Part shown: piece by piece, positions 7,471 through 16,110 of the stretch | Numbering within the stretch: the first letter of the stretch is position 1 | Layout of the letters: every line of letters starts with the position of its first letter | Origin: Faecalibacterium sp. CAG:74 | Lineage (GTDB): Bacteria; Bacillota; Clostridia; Christensenellales; Aristaeellaceae | Length of the DNA: 37,122 nt | Direction of reading: 5' to 3' | Assembly: GCA_000437595.1 (NCBI GenBank) | Contig: FR899891.1 | Location: 25,432 to 62,553, forward strand | Program-made: the position numbers and the translations under genes | The notes under the pieces: model-generated | Told to the model about the DNA's origin: nothing | What the model saw: only the letters and a program-made list of their open reading frames with translations | Databases searched by the model: none

Positions 7471-8949
7471 TTATACCTCCACCACCCCCGTGGCGACCCG
7501 CTCCACAAACACCTTGTCGTGTTCCACCAGCAGCATCGTCGGCTGATACTGCCGAATCAGCGTCTCCAACTGCACCCGGCTGAACACGTCGATGTAGTTC
7601 AGCGGCTCATCCCACACAAACACATGCGCCGGCTCGCACAGCGACCGCGCCAGCAGGATTTTCTTCCGCTGCCCTTGGCTCATCTCCTGCAAGTCGTGGT
7701 CAAACAACTCGCGTGGGCAGTCCATGTTCCGCAGAATCGCCTTGAAGAGCGTTTCGTCCACCTGCGCATCGCGGATGAAGTCGCGCAAACTGCCGCGCAA
7801 ATCATCCACCCGCTGCCGCACGGACGAGAACGTCACACCCGACGCAATGCGGATACTCCCCGTCAGCGCGTCGCTTTCGCCCAGAATTCCTTTGAGGATG
7901 GTGGATTTTCCGCACCCGTTCGCGCCGATAAGCGCCAGCCGCTCACCCTGACGCAGCGTAAACCGCACGTTTTCGCAGACTGTCCGATTCCCGTAGCGAA
8001 CCGCGCCGTTTTCCACCGAAATCAGCACGTCTTTCGGATGCGGCAGCGTCGTCATGCGCAGCGTACCGACCTGCTCGACGTTTTTCAGCAGCGTCTGCTT
8101 TTCCTCGATGGCGCGTTCCTGCCGCATCTGCGATGCTTTCGAGCGCTTCATCATCCGCTCCGACGCCGCGCCGAGAAAGCCGCGGTCTACTTTCCCATAA
8201 AAGGACTTATCCGCGTGGCGCTTGTTTTCCTCCGCGCGATTGCTCCATTCCGCCGTTTTGCGCGCGGCGGCTTCCAGCTGCTTGATTTCTTTGCGGAGCG
8301 TCTCGTTCCGGGCGGCTTCGGCTTCGTTTTCGCCGTTTAGGCGCGCTTCAAACGTGTCGTAATTTCCCTGCATGACGTAGGTGTTCGCCTTGTTCAGGCA
8401 GACCACATGGTCAATCGCGCGGTTGAGGAAGGCGCGGTCATGGCTGACGAGCAAAAAGCCGTCTTTGCGGCGCAGGTAGTCCGCCAGCATTGCACGGCCG
8501 GGTGCGTCGAGGGAATTGGTGGGTTCGTCGATGAGCGGATAGGCGTCCTCGCGGGCGAATAGCGCCGAGAGCATCACGCGGGTCTGTTCGCCGCCGGAGA
8601 GCGTGTCAAACGGGCGATTGAGCGCCTCTTCCGGCACGTTGAGAAGGGATAATTCGCGCATCAAACGCCAGTCCTCGCACGTCGACGCGGCGGTTTGGGC
8701 AATTTGCCATGCGGTTTGCGTGCCATCCGCGACGGGGTACGGGAACAGCACAGGCATCAGCGGGCAGTCGATTTTCCCTTTGCCCTGCAAATCGCCGGAC
8801 AGCAGGCGCAGGAGGGTGGTTTTTCCGCGTCCGTTGCGGGCGATAAGTCCCGTGCGCCACGACGTGTCGAGAGACAGGGACAAATCCGCAAAGACGGCCT
8901 CCGGTGCGCCGTCGTAGGTGAATGATAGATGTTCAATTTTCAGCTGCAA
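7471..8949 (-). CDS. ABC-F ribosomal protection protein, Lsa/CplR-like
   Basis: This 492-residue soluble protein has two ABC ATPase domains joined by a charged helical linker at about 205-300 and no membrane segments, which defines the ABC-F family. Domain 1 has Walker A at 37-45 (first Gly replaced by Ala), LSGGE at 117-121 and DEPTNSLD at 141-148. Domain 2 has GANGCGKST at 342-350, SQGQ as signature and DEPLNYID, a variant shared with Lsa-type proteins. Known Lsa/CplR members displace lincosamides, pleuromutilins and streptogramin A from the ribosome; drug range here is inferred only. The start is a TTG at 8949, because GGAGG at 8963-8959 is nine bases upstream and no ATG is available. The roughly 200-base leader carries an MRL mini-gene and alternative stems, so induction by ribosome stalling is likely. 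Confidence 0.9.
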   Translation of the reverse strand: MQLKIEHLSFTYDGAPEAVFADLSLSLDTSWRTGLIARNGRGKTTLLRLLSGDLQGKGKIDCPLMPVLFPYPVADGTQTAWQIAQTAASTCEDWRLMRELSLLNVPEEALNRPFDTLSGGEQTRVMLSALFAREDAYPLIDEPTNSLDAPGRAMLADYLRRKDGFLLVSHDRAFLNRAIDHVVCLNKANTYVMQGNYDTFEARLNGENEAEAARNETLRKEIKQLEAAARKTAEWSNRAEENKRHADKSFYGKVDRGFLGAASERMMKRSKASQMRQERAIEEKQTLLKNVEQVGTLRMTTLPHPKDVLISVENGAVRYGNRTVCENVRFTLRQGERLALIGANGCGKSTILKGILGESDALTGSIRIASGVTFSSVRQRVDDLRGSLRDFIRDAQVDETLFKAILRNMDCPRELFDHDLQEMSQGQRKKILLARSLCEPAHVFVWDEPLNYIDVFSRVQLETLIRQYQPTMLLVEHDKVFVERVATGVVEV

Positions 8950-8958
8950 AATGAATTT

Positions 8959-9120
8959 CCTCCGCTTTGGTCAGCAGGGAGAACAGACCGACAAGACGAA
9001 TCATGCAATTTTTCTGTACAGCAAAAGCTGACCCGCTATGCGGTGATTTCTGCCATCACGAACAAACCGCTTGCTTGCGGTTCATTGTTTCCCTGCTCAG
9101 TCAACAGGTGCAGAAATCAC
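8959..9120 (-). promoter_or_regulatory. Putative ribosome-dependent attenuator in the ABC-F leader
   Basis: On the minus strand GTGATTTCTGC (9120-9110), which begins inside the MRL mini-gene, pairs perfectly with GCAGAAATCAC (9053-9043). The loop holds an AACCGC/GCGGTT hairpin (9082-9065). Nearer the gene, GGTCAGC (9033-9027) can pair with GCTGACC (8975-8969), ending five bases from the Shine-Dalgarno sequence. AGCAGGGA (9097-9090) can instead pair with TCCCTGCT (8980-8973). The last two options share bases 8973-8975 and exclude each other. No T-tract terminator is visible, so control of translation initiation is more likely than of termination. Confidence 0.65.
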
Positions 9121-9128
9121 AGACGCAT
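9117..9128 (-). CDS. Leader mini-gene Met-Arg-Leu-stop of the ABC-F gene
   Basis: ATG CGT CTG TGA is read from 9128 on the minus strand, with AAGGAGG at 9146-9140 upstream (11-base spacing) and a strong promoter at 9165-9193. The MRL tripeptide is the known minimal macrolide-dependent arrest motif of ErmDL-type leader peptides. Short stalling leaders are known for erm and several ABC-F genes. That this one stalls is inferred. A ribosome held on its CTG codon would cover the first arm of the 11-bp leader stem. Confidence 0.7.
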   Translation of the reverse strand: MRL

Positions 9129-9164
9129 ATGCGGATCAGCCTCCTTCGCGCGTTGCTGTTTATC

Positions 9165-9193
9165 AGAATACCATTTTTCGGCGCACTTGTCAA
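9165..9193 (-). promoter_or_regulatory. Promoter of the ABC-F gene, overlapping the dnaE promoter
   Basis: Consensus TTGACA (9193-9188) and TATTCT (9170-9165) are 17 bases apart on the minus strand. Its -35 box occupies the same base pairs as the -35 box of the divergent dnaE promoter. Confidence 0.85.
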
Positions 9194-9215
9194 GGTGGAA
9201 AAACGGTGGTATAAT
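9187..9215 (+). promoter_or_regulatory. Promoter of dnaE
   Basis: TTGTCA (9187-9192) and the perfect TATAAT (9210-9215) are 17 bases apart. The TTGTCAA heptamer serves both strands, as TTGTCA on plus and TTGACA on minus. Confidence 0.85.
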
Positions 9216-9249
9216 AGTAAGGAAGTTGATTTTTGTCGGAGGATGTGCC

Positions 9250-12200
9250 ATGAGTTTCACCCACCTGCATCTGCACACGGAATATTCCCTGCTGGACGGC
9301 GCGTGCCGCATTCCAAAGCTCGTCGAGCGCATCAAGGCGCTTGGCATGACCGCCTGTGCCATCACCGACCACGGCGTGATGTACGGCTGCATCGACTTCT
9401 ATTCCGCCATGAAGGATGCAGGCATCAAACCCATCATCGGCTGCGAGGTCTACGTCTGCCGCGACCGGCTGGACAAATCCGCCGCGAACCGCGAGTACAG
9501 CCACCTCATCCTCCTGTGCGAAAACAACACCGGCTATCAGAACCTGATGAAACTGGTCAGCGAGGGCTTCCTGACCGGCTATTATTATCGCCCGCGCATT
9601 GACTACAACCTGATTCGCCAGCACAGCGAAGGGCTGATTTGCCTCTCCGCGTGCCTGTCCGGCGACCTGCCGAAGCTGCTGCTGCAAGGGCGCTACGACG
9701 ACGCGGAAGCGTATGTGCGCGAAATGCAGGATATTTTCGGCGAGAAGAACTTCTATGTTGAAATCATGGATCACGGCATCCGCGAGGAGAAAATCGTCAT
9801 GCCGCGCCTGATTTCGCTTGCCCGCGAAATGAATGTGCCGCTGGTGGCGACGAACGACTGCCACTACTTGGAGGAAAAGGACGCAGACGCGCAGGAAGTG
9901 CTGCTGTGCATCCAGACGGGCAAGACGCTTGATGACGCGAACCGGATGCGCATGGACACGCGCCAGCTCTATGTTAAGAGCGAAGATGAAATGCGCACGC
10001 TGTTCGCCGCCTGCCCGGACGCTGTTGACCGCACGCAGGAGATTGCCGACCGCTGCAACGTCGAGTTCGAGTTCGGTGTGACGCGCCTGCCGCATTATCC
10101 CGTGCCGGAGGGCGAAACCGCGCTGTCGATGCTCACGCGCCTGACGCATGCGGGCTTGCGCGAGCGCTATCCCGACGCAAAGGAGACCGACGAGCCGTGG
10201 CAGCGGTTGAATTATGAGCTGAACGTCATCTCGTCGATGGGGTATGTCGATTACTTTCTCATCGTCTGGGATTTTATCCGCTATGCCAAGAGTCAGGGCA
10301 TCATGGTCGGGCCGGGGCGCGGCAGCGGCGCTGGGTCGATCGTCGCGTACTCGCTGGGCATCACGATGCTGGATCCGCTGAAGTATCAGCTGCTGTTTGA
10401 ACGCTTCCTGAACCCGGAGCGCGTCACCATGCCTGATATTGACGTGGACTTCTGCTACGAGCGCCGGCAGGAGGTCATCGACTATGTGGCGCGCAAGTAC
10501 GGCGCAGACCATGTGAGCCAGATTATCACCTTCGGCACCTTGCAAGCGAAGGGCTGCATCCGCGACGTAGGGCGCGTCTTAGGCATGAGCTATCAGGATA
10601 CGGACGCGGTCGCGAAGGCGATTCCCTTCGACCTCGGCATGACGCTGGAAAAAGCGTTGACGCTCTCGCCGCTTCTCAAAACCATGTACGACGAACAGCC
10701 GGAAGTGCATCGGCTGATTGACACCGCCATGACGCTGGAGGGTATGCCGCGCCACGCCTCCACCCACGCGGCAGGCGTGCTGATTACGGGCAAGCCGGTG
10801 ATGGAATACGTCCCCCTGCAGCGCAACGACGAGGTCATCACGACGCAGTACCCGATGGGGACGATTGAGCGCCTCGGCTTGCTGAAGATGGACTTCCTGG
10901 GCTTGCGGACGCTGACCGTCATCCGCGATACGCTGGATATGCTGCGCGAGCAAGGCATCGACATGAAGCCGGAGGACATTCCGCGCGACGACCCGGCGGT
11001 GTACGAAATGATTTCCGCCGGCGACACGGACGGCGTGTTCCAGCTCGAAGGCGGCGGAATGCGCACCTTCCTGACGAACATGAAGCCCACCTGCTTTGAG
11101 GACATTATCGCCGCGATTTCACTCTACCGTCCCGGCCCGATGGAGTCCATCCCGCGCTACATTCAGGGCAAGCAGAACCCGTCGAGCATCCACTACGAGA
11201 CGGAGAAGCTGCGCCCGATTCTGGACGTCACCTACGGCTGCATGGTCTATCAGGAGCAGGTGATGCAGATTGTGCGCGATTTGGCAGGGTACAGCTACGG
11301 CCGAAGCGACCTTGTCCGCCGCGCGATGGCGAAAAAGAAGCACAAGGTGATGGCGCAGGAGCGCGAATACTTCATCCACGGCAAGCTGAACGACGACGGG
11401 ACAATTGACGTGCCGGGCTGCGTGCGCAACGGCGTGCCGGAGGAAGTCGCGTCACACCTTTACGACGAGATGACCGCGTTCGCGTCCTACGCTTTCAACA
11501 AATCCCATGCCGCCGCGTATGCCGTTGTCTGCATTGAGACGGCGTGGCTCAAGCGCTATCATCCCGTGCCGTTTATGGCGGCGATTCTCAACAGCGTATA
11601 CGGCAATCCGGCGAAAATCGCGGCATACATTCAGTACTGCCGTTCGCGCGGCATTGCGATTCTGCCGCCGGACGTGAACCGTTCGCAGTGGAAATTCACC
11701 GTCGCGAAAGCCCCGGACGGACAGCTGGGGATTCTCTTCGGCTTAGGCGCGGTCAAGACGGTCGGGCAGGGCGCGGTGGACGCGATTATCCGCGAACGCA
11801 AGAACGGCGCATACCGCGACATCTTCGACTTCTGCCGCCGCATCGACACGAGCGAATGCAACAAGCGCGTCGTCGAGAGCCTCATCAAGGCGGGCGCGTT
11901 CGACGGCATGGGCGGCAATCGCCCGCAGCTGCTGGCGGTGTTTGAATCCGCCATGGATGCAAACTCGTCCCTGCGCAAGCAGACGGTAGACGGGCAGATC
12001 AGCCTGTTCGACATGGCATTCGGCGGTGCGCCGCTGGTTCAGGAGAATCACACGCTGCCGAATCTGCCGGATTATCCCCTGCGGCAGCGGCTGGCGCTGG
12101 AGAAGGAGATTGCGGGGGTGTACATCACCGGGCATCCGCTGGATGATTACCGCGACGTGCTGGGCAAGCTGCCGTTCTCCACCGCCGATTTGGATGGGCT

Positions 12201-12834
12201 GGAGGAGCGCGAGGACCACGGCTTGTCCCTCGACGGGCAGATTGTCGACATGGGCGGCATTCTGACCGAAGTGAAGGGCAAGGCGACGAAAAAGGGCGCG
12301 TACATGGGCTTCATCACGCTGGAAGACCTGACGGGGCAGATTGAGTGCCTTGTGTTCCCGAAGGTGTACGAGCGCTATCAGGGCATGATGGCGGTGGATG
12401 ATTTGGTGGTGCTGCACGGGCGGCTGTCCATCCGCGAGGAGGAAGCGCCGAAGCTGCTGGTGGAGAAGCTGATTCCGCTGGAGGCGTGGCATCCGGAGGA
12501 ATCAGCCCCCGCCGCGCCGATGGGGCAGAGCACCGCGCGCCCTGTGCCGCCGCCGAAGCGCCACACATCCGAAGCGCCGAAGCTGACCGACGCGCAGGCA
12601 GCGGCGAAAGCCCCCCGGAAGCTGTACCTGCGCCTGAATCGCCCGCAGATGGACGCAGCGTCATCGACTTTGTCGCTGTATCCGGGTTCTGTGCCGGTGT
12701 ATCTGCACCTGCCGGCGGAGAAGATGACGCTCCTTGCGCCGAAAACCGGCTGGTGCGACGCAAGCGACGGGTGTTTGAATCGGCTGAACGCGCTGCTTGG
12801 TGCGGAGAATGTGAAATTGTTGGAAAGCAGGTGA
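9250..12834 (+). CDS. dnaE: DNA polymerase III subunit alpha
   Basis: This 1194-residue protein is a complete DnaE, the replicative polymerase alpha subunit. It starts with a PHP domain (HLHLHTEYS at 5-13). The catalytic core includes GPGRGSGAGS, PDIDVDF with Asp 396, 398 and 400 (the metal-binding pair of C-family polymerases lies here), and Asp 548 in KMDFLGLRTL. A helix-hairpin-helix region lies near 860-890 and an OB-fold near 1000-1080 (GAYMGFITLEDLTGQIE), followed by a less conserved tail. The ATG at 9250 has GGAGG at 9238-9242; the open frame upstream runs through the promoter. In most Firmicutes DnaE works beside PolC, which is not in this window. The gtrA gene follows after four bases. 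The codon and base use match the neighbours. Confidence 0.97.
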   Translation: MSFTHLHLHTEYSLLDGACRIPKLVERIKALGMTACAITDHGVMYGCIDFYSAMKDAGIKPIIGCEVYVCRDRLDKSAANREYSHLILLCENNTGYQNLMKLVSEGFLTGYYYRPRIDYNLIRQHSEGLICLSACLSGDLPKLLLQGRYDDAEAYVREMQDIFGEKNFYVEIMDHGIREEKIVMPRLISLAREMNVPLVATNDCHYLEEKDADAQEVLLCIQTGKTLDDANRMRMDTRQLYVKSEDEMRTLFAACPDAVDRTQEIADRCNVEFEFGVTRLPHYPVPEGETALSMLTRLTHAGLRERYPDAKETDEPWQRLNYELNVISSMGYVDYFLIVWDFIRYAKSQGIMVGPGRGSGAGSIVAYSLGITMLDPLKYQLLFERFLNPERVTMPDIDVDFCYERRQEVIDYVARKYGADHVSQIITFGTLQAKGCIRDVGRVLGMSYQDTDAVAKAIPFDLGMTLEKALTLSPLLKTMYDEQPEVHRLIDTAMTLEGMPRHASTHAAGVLITGKPVMEYVPLQRNDEVITTQYPMGTIERLGLLKMDFLGLRTLTVIRDTLDMLREQGIDMKPEDIPRDDPAVYEMISAGDTDGVFQLEGGGMRTFLTNMKPTCFEDIIAAISLYRPGPMESIPRYIQGKQNPSSIHYETEKLRPILDVTYGCMVYQEQVMQIVRDLAGYSYGRSDLVRRAMAKKKHKVMAQEREYFIHGKLNDDGTIDVPGCVRNGVPEEVASHLYDEMTAFASYAFNKSHAAAYAVVCIETAWLKRYHPVPFMAAILNSVYGNPAKIAAYIQYCRSRGIAILPPDVNRSQWKFTVAKAPDGQLGILFGLGAVKTVGQGAVDAIIRERKNGAYRDIFDFCRRIDTSECNKRVVESLIKAGAFDGMGGNRPQLLAVFESAMDANSSLRKQTVDGQISLFDMAFGGAPLVQENHTLPNLPDYPLRQRLALEKEIAGVYITGHPLDDYRDVLGKLPFSTADLDGLEEREDHGLSLDGQIVDMGGILTEVKGKATKKGAYMGFITLEDLTGQIECLVFPKVYERYQGMMAVDDLVVLHGRLSIREEEAPKLLVEKLIPLEAWHPEESAPAAPMGQSTARPVPPPKRHTSEAPKLTDAQAAAKAPRKLYLRLNRPQMDAASSTLSLYPGSVPVYLHLPAEKMTLLAPKTGWCDASDGCLNRLNALLGAENVKLLESR

Positions 12835-12838
12835 TTGC

Positions 12839-13276
12839 ATGAGTGAACAGCAGAAAAAAGGTCGTCTTGGCGAGGTGATTCGCTTCGTCGTGACGGGCGG
12901 CGTGTGCTTTCTGATTGAGCAGGCAGTTTTGTCGCTGCTCAAGGAGATTTTCGGGCTGGATGTAAATATCGGCACGCCGATTGCGTTCTTGGTGTCGGTG
13001 GTGGCGAACTATCTGCTGTGCGTCAAGTGGGTATTCCCCGGCGCGGACGGCAGCGGCGGCAAGACGAAAGCGGGCTTTGTGCTCACAAGCGGCATCGGTT
13101 TCTTCCTGAACTGGGGCATCATGGCGCTCCTGACCGCGCTTTTCGGGCAAGACAGCATTCTGCTGACGCTCTTCGGCATCCAACTGAAAGTCTACCATCT
13201 GAACAAGGCGATTGCGACCCTGCTGGTGATGGTCTGGAACTACTTCACAAAGCGGCTGATATTGAAGAAGAAGTGA
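12839..13276 (+). CDS. GtrA-family membrane protein
   Basis: This 145-residue protein has four hydrophobic helices and the GtrA signature: an N-terminal FVVTGG segment, a VANYLLCVKWVF-like motif and a C-terminal WNYFTKR. GtrA-type proteins are thought to help flip or bind polyprenyl-linked sugars in cell-surface glycosylation. It begins four bases after the dnaE stop with an overlapping AGGTG site, so it is probably translated from the dnaE transcript. There is no evident functional link to replication. A second GtrA domain occurs fused to a glycosyltransferase at 16836-17954. Palindromic element C starts directly at its stop codon. Confidence 0.88.
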   Translation: MSEQQKKGRLGEVIRFVVTGGVCFLIEQAVLSLLKEIFGLDVNIGTPIAFLVSVVANYLLCVKWVFPGADGSGGKTKAGFVLTSGIGFFLNWGIMALLTALFGQDSILLTLFGIQLKVYHLNKAIATLLVMVWNYFTKRLILKKK

Positions 13277-13524
13277 CTCAAGGGGCGTTGCCCCTTGACC
13301 CCACCAAAGGGTCTTCGACCCTCTGGACTCCCTTTCGCGCGATTGAGTTGGGCACGACTGCATACAGTGCCCGCGTGTTTATCCAATGAACCTTCGGTTC
13401 AAAAAAAGAAACAATACCCCAAAAGTATGAGAGTGGCGACCCGAAGGTTTCCAAAGGGCGATCGCAGACTTCGCCTGTTTGCATTGCCCTTTGGCCGCCT
13501 CCGCAGAGGCGAAATCCCCTGCGA
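13277..13524 (+). repeat. Modular palindromic element, full copy C
   Basis: The order and orientation match copy B. The first hairpin AAGGGGC-GTT-GCCCCTT is followed by GGGTC-TTC-GACCC. The core stem is GGGCAC (13350-13355) with GTGCCC (13367-13372). The long stem has changed to CCAAAGGGC (13451-13459) with GCCCTTTGG (13486-13494), both arms together. The terminal hairpin is GCCTC-CGCA-GAGGC. The copy starts at the gtrA stop and ends about 33 bases before the HAD gene. Confidence 0.9.
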
Positions 13525-13557
13525 ATCATTCAACCATCAAGGAGAACCAAATTCCCC

Positions 13558-14193
13558 ATGAAACCAGTAATTTTCTTCGATTGGGACGGGACCCTCGCCG
13601 ACAGCATGAACCTCTGCGTCGCCGAAATCCGCCAAGCCCTTATCACCATGCACCTCCCCGACCTGCCCGACGACGTCCTCCGCCAGTGCAACGGCCCAAC
13701 GTTCGAGCAGTCACTGGACATCCTGCACATCCCCCATGACCGCGCGCAGGAGTACATGACCACGCGCCTGACTGCCGAATTAGCCCTCGTGCCGACGGTC
13801 AACCGCCTGTTCCCCGGCGTGCGCGAGATGCTCCAAACGCTCCGGGAATATGCGGATTTGTGCATCGTCAGCAACGGCGAGCATGACTATATCGCGCTGT
13901 GCCTGCAAGTGTTCGGGCTGACGGACGTGTTTGTCCGCACGGCGACATCCGTGCCGGGGCGCACGAAGGGCGAGAATCTCCGCGCGCTGCTGGACGACCT
14001 GCGTCCGGAACGCGCCGTGATGGTGGGCGACCGGCTGGGCGACATCCGCGCGGGTCAGGAGAACGGTCTGCCGACGATTGCAGCGTGCTACGGCTACGGG
14101 AACGACGCGGAGTACAATCAGGCATCCCTCCGCGCCGAAAGCGTGGCGGACTTGACCCGGCAGCTGGTGGATTTCTGCCGGACGGGGCGCTGA
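13558..14193 (+). CDS. HAD-family phosphatase, phosphoglycolate-phosphatase-like
   Basis: This 211-residue enzyme shows all four haloacid-dehalogenase motifs. They are DWDGTL with nucleophile Asp 8 and acid Asp 10, Ser 105 in IVSNGEH, Lys 137 in RTKGEN, and VGDRLGDIRAG with Asp 158 and Asp 162. The helical cap between residues 18 and 85 places it in subfamily I, close to Gph/PpaX-like small-molecule phosphatases. The substrate is unknown. AAGGAG lies about 13 bases before the ATG. It stands alone between palindromic element C and a bidirectional terminator. Confidence 0.85.
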   Translation: MKPVIFFDWDGTLADSMNLCVAEIRQALITMHLPDLPDDVLRQCNGPTFEQSLDILHIPHDRAQEYMTTRLTAELALVPTVNRLFPGVREMLQTLREYADLCIVSNGEHDYIALCLQVFGLTDVFVRTATSVPGRTKGENLRALLDDLRPERAVMVGDRLGDIRAGQENGLPTIAACYGYGNDAEYNQASLRAESVADLTRQLVDFCRTGR

Positions 14194-14246
14194 TAACAAT
14201 TCGGAATGCGGAACAAGTGCTTTCCATCGAGTCTTCTATCATAAAA

Positions 14247-14279
14247 ATCCCGCCCCCTCGTTTGCAGGGAGCGGGTTTT
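14247..14279. terminator. Bidirectional terminator between HAD and MBL genes
   Basis: CCCGC (14249-14253) pairs with GCGGG (14271-14275) and an inner CCCT pairs with AGGG. TTTT follows on plus and ATTTTTAT on minus, fitting two convergent genes. Confidence 0.85.
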
Positions 14280-14281
14280 CA

Positions 14282-15202
14282 TTATTGCGCTGTCACTTCG
14301 CGGCTGGGCTGATACGGGTTGAAATCCGCCGGATCAACGTTTGTGCACACTTCAATTGTCTCGCCGTCAGTCAGCAGGACGATGTTGCCGAAGCGGTTGT
14401 TGTACACATGGTCGCGGGTCAGATTCTGTTCCGCGCTGTACGCCGCAATAAAGTTCCATATTTCCCATACCGACGCTGCGCCGGGAATCAGCACATAAGT
14501 CGGCGAAAGCACCCGCATCAGCACCACGCCGATCTCATAGGTGTTTGTTTTATCATCCAGAATCCCATGATGGGGAAATTTCAGCACATCTATGTTGCGA
14601 ACGAGGTCTTGGTACTTGCGGTTGATGTTGCCGCTGGCGGCGTAATCGCCGGTAAACAGCATCCGCTTCTGCCCATAAATCAGCACAAAATTCAGCGAAT
14701 CCATGTTCTGATTGCCGTTGTTCTTCACCGTTTCCGGCCCAACGCAGTTCACCGTCAGCCATCCGCCAATGGTCAGCTCATCGCCTTCCTTCATCTGCTG
14801 GTAGATTGTGCCGTTCGCCAAGGGCGCGTAGTCCGGATTCACCTCCGCCGACGCGCCATATACTACGGTCGATCCACCCCCCCAGCGTTCCAAAATATAG
14901 TTGACGTTCATGCAGTGGTCAAGATGCCAGTGCGTGACGATGTACGCATCCACATGCGTCACGCCCACCGCTTCCAGATACTGCGGGAACAGGCGCTCCG
15001 GCTTGTTCGGCCACGCCTCGCCGCCGTCAATCAGCACGGTTGTGTTTCCGAAGCGGATCAAATAGCCGTCGGCGCAGCCAAGATTGACCTGATGCAGCTC
15101 CAGCATGGGCAATGCCTGCTCCGCTTCCGTCTTTTCCTCCGCCGAGGCAAAGGGCAGCAGCAATGTCAGCAGCAAAAGCGCTGCCAGCAGTTGTTTCTTC
15201 AT
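14282..15202 (-). CDS. Secreted metallo-beta-lactamase-fold hydrolase (ComEC C-domain-like)
   Basis: The 306 residues begin with a clear Sec signal peptide (MKKQLL then a leucine-rich core; likely cleavage after FASA at 21). Then follows an MBL-fold domain with the metal motif HWHLDH at 91-96, LFTGD and FPHHG. This pattern resembles the extracytoplasmic MBL domain found alone or at the end of ComEC-like proteins, which act on phosphodiesters or are unassigned. It probably works outside the membrane. It starts 11 bases after the CofE-like gene ends and shares its promoter; no strong Shine-Dalgarno is present, so translation may be coupled. Confidence 0.82.
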   Translation of the reverse strand: MKKQLLAALLLLTLLLPFASAEEKTEAEQALPMLELHQVNLGCADGYLIRFGNTTVLIDGGEAWPNKPERLFPQYLEAVGVTHVDAYIVTHWHLDHCMNVNYILERWGGGSTVVYGASAEVNPDYAPLANGTIYQQMKEGDELTIGGWLTVNCVGPETVKNNGNQNMDSLNFVLIYGQKRMLFTGDYAASGNINRKYQDLVRNIDVLKFPHHGILDDKTNTYEIGVVLMRVLSPTYVLIPGAASVWEIWNFIAAYSAEQNLTRDHVYNNRFGNIVLLTDGETIEVCTNVDPADFNPYQPSREVTAQ

Positions 15203-15213
15203 CGCCGCGATCT

Positions 15214-15957
15214 TTATGCCAGCGGGCGGATGAGGATGAGGGGGGTCAGTTCGCCGCCCTGCCCGGAGGGGTTATCCTTCATCGCGTCCTGAATCTGGTC
15301 GTCCGTCAGCGGGAAATCATCGCACTTGCCCAGCTGATTCTGGTCAATATCATTCGCGTCCATGATGACAATCGGAATGCCGCATTCCTTTTCGATTTCG
15401 TTGGACAGCTCGACGGGGTGTTCGGGGTTAATCAGCGCGAGGGTCTTGTAGCGGTCAAAGCTGGAGCGGAAGTAGAAGCCGTCGATGCCCGCGACGCCAT
15501 GACCGCAGATCTTATAGAACAAGCCCTTGACCCCGAACGGGCGCGTAACGGCGCTGACGAAGCCCGCCAGCAGCACGCGCGGCAGACCCACCATGTCGAT
15601 GACGAGTTGCAGCTTGTACGGCTCGTGCATCCCCACGCCGGTGGAGTTAATGCCCGCGAATTTCGCCATATGCTTGGCGAAGAAGCCGAGCTTCATGTCC
15701 TCCATGCGGCGGACATTGCCGGTGCACATTGCCATCACCTTCGCAGTGATGGAAAGCACGTCGCCCGGCTGTGCCAGCGGCAGCACATACTTCTTCACCA
15801 GCTCCGCCGCGCTTTCCCCCACCTCGACGAAGTGCGTCTGGATGGCATAGCGCTGGTAACGGCGGCCGTCTCTGCCCGTCAGGATGCCGCGCTCAAAATA
15901 TACGATACCGTCTTTTTCCCGGCGTTGCTGCGCCAGATTACGGGATTCCGATGCCAT
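15214..15957 (-). CDS. F420-0:glutamate-ligase-like (CofE-family) protein
   Basis: This 247-residue protein matches the CofE / F420-0:gamma-glutamyl ligase family in its central segment (GDVLSITAKVMAMCTGNV) and in the acidic DANDID motif near the end. True CofE adds glutamates to coenzyme F420 in archaea and actinobacteria. Clostridial relatives occur in organisms not known to make F420, so the real substrate is uncertain. The ATG at 15957 is preceded by AGGAGG, and a consensus promoter lies at 16025-16053. It is the first gene of a two-gene operon with the secreted MBL protein. No other F420 genes were seen here. Confidence 0.8.
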   Translation of the reverse strand: MASESRNLAQQRREKDGIVYFERGILTGRDGRRYQRYAIQTHFVEVGESAAELVKKYVLPLAQPGDVLSITAKVMAMCTGNVRRMEDMKLGFFAKHMAKFAGINSTGVGMHEPYKLQLVIDMVGLPRVLLAGFVSAVTRPFGVKGLFYKICGHGVAGIDGFYFRSSFDRYKTLALINPEHPVELSNEIEKECGIPIVIMDANDIDQNQLGKCDDFPLTDDQIQDAMKDNPSGQGGELTPLILIRPLA

Positions 15958-16024
15958 GTTGTTTTCCTCCTCGCTCTCCGACGCAAATGCCGTCGGTGTT
16001 GCGGTAATTTCGGTTCACGCGTCT

Positions 16025-16053
16025 ATTTTACAACGCTTTCCCAGTTCTGTCAA
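16025..16053 (-). promoter_or_regulatory. Promoter of the CofE-like/MBL operon
   Basis: Consensus TTGACA (16053-16048) and TAAAAT (16030-16025) are separated by 17 bases on the minus strand. Confidence 0.85.
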
Positions 16054-16110
16054 ATTTCCAGCGGGGGATTTTGCCGATTTCGGGCAGAAAATGCAAGGAA
16101 AATACCCGCC

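Noticed and set aside
7235..7546. Protein-like frame in the palindromic element (KKQYPKSM...GDRRLRLF) seen in copies A, B and C
   Set aside because: The similarity follows from DNA identity. The frame is shifted or missing in D, E, F and G, has no ribosome-binding site, and is interrupted by hairpin arms. Spurious gene calls here are likely.
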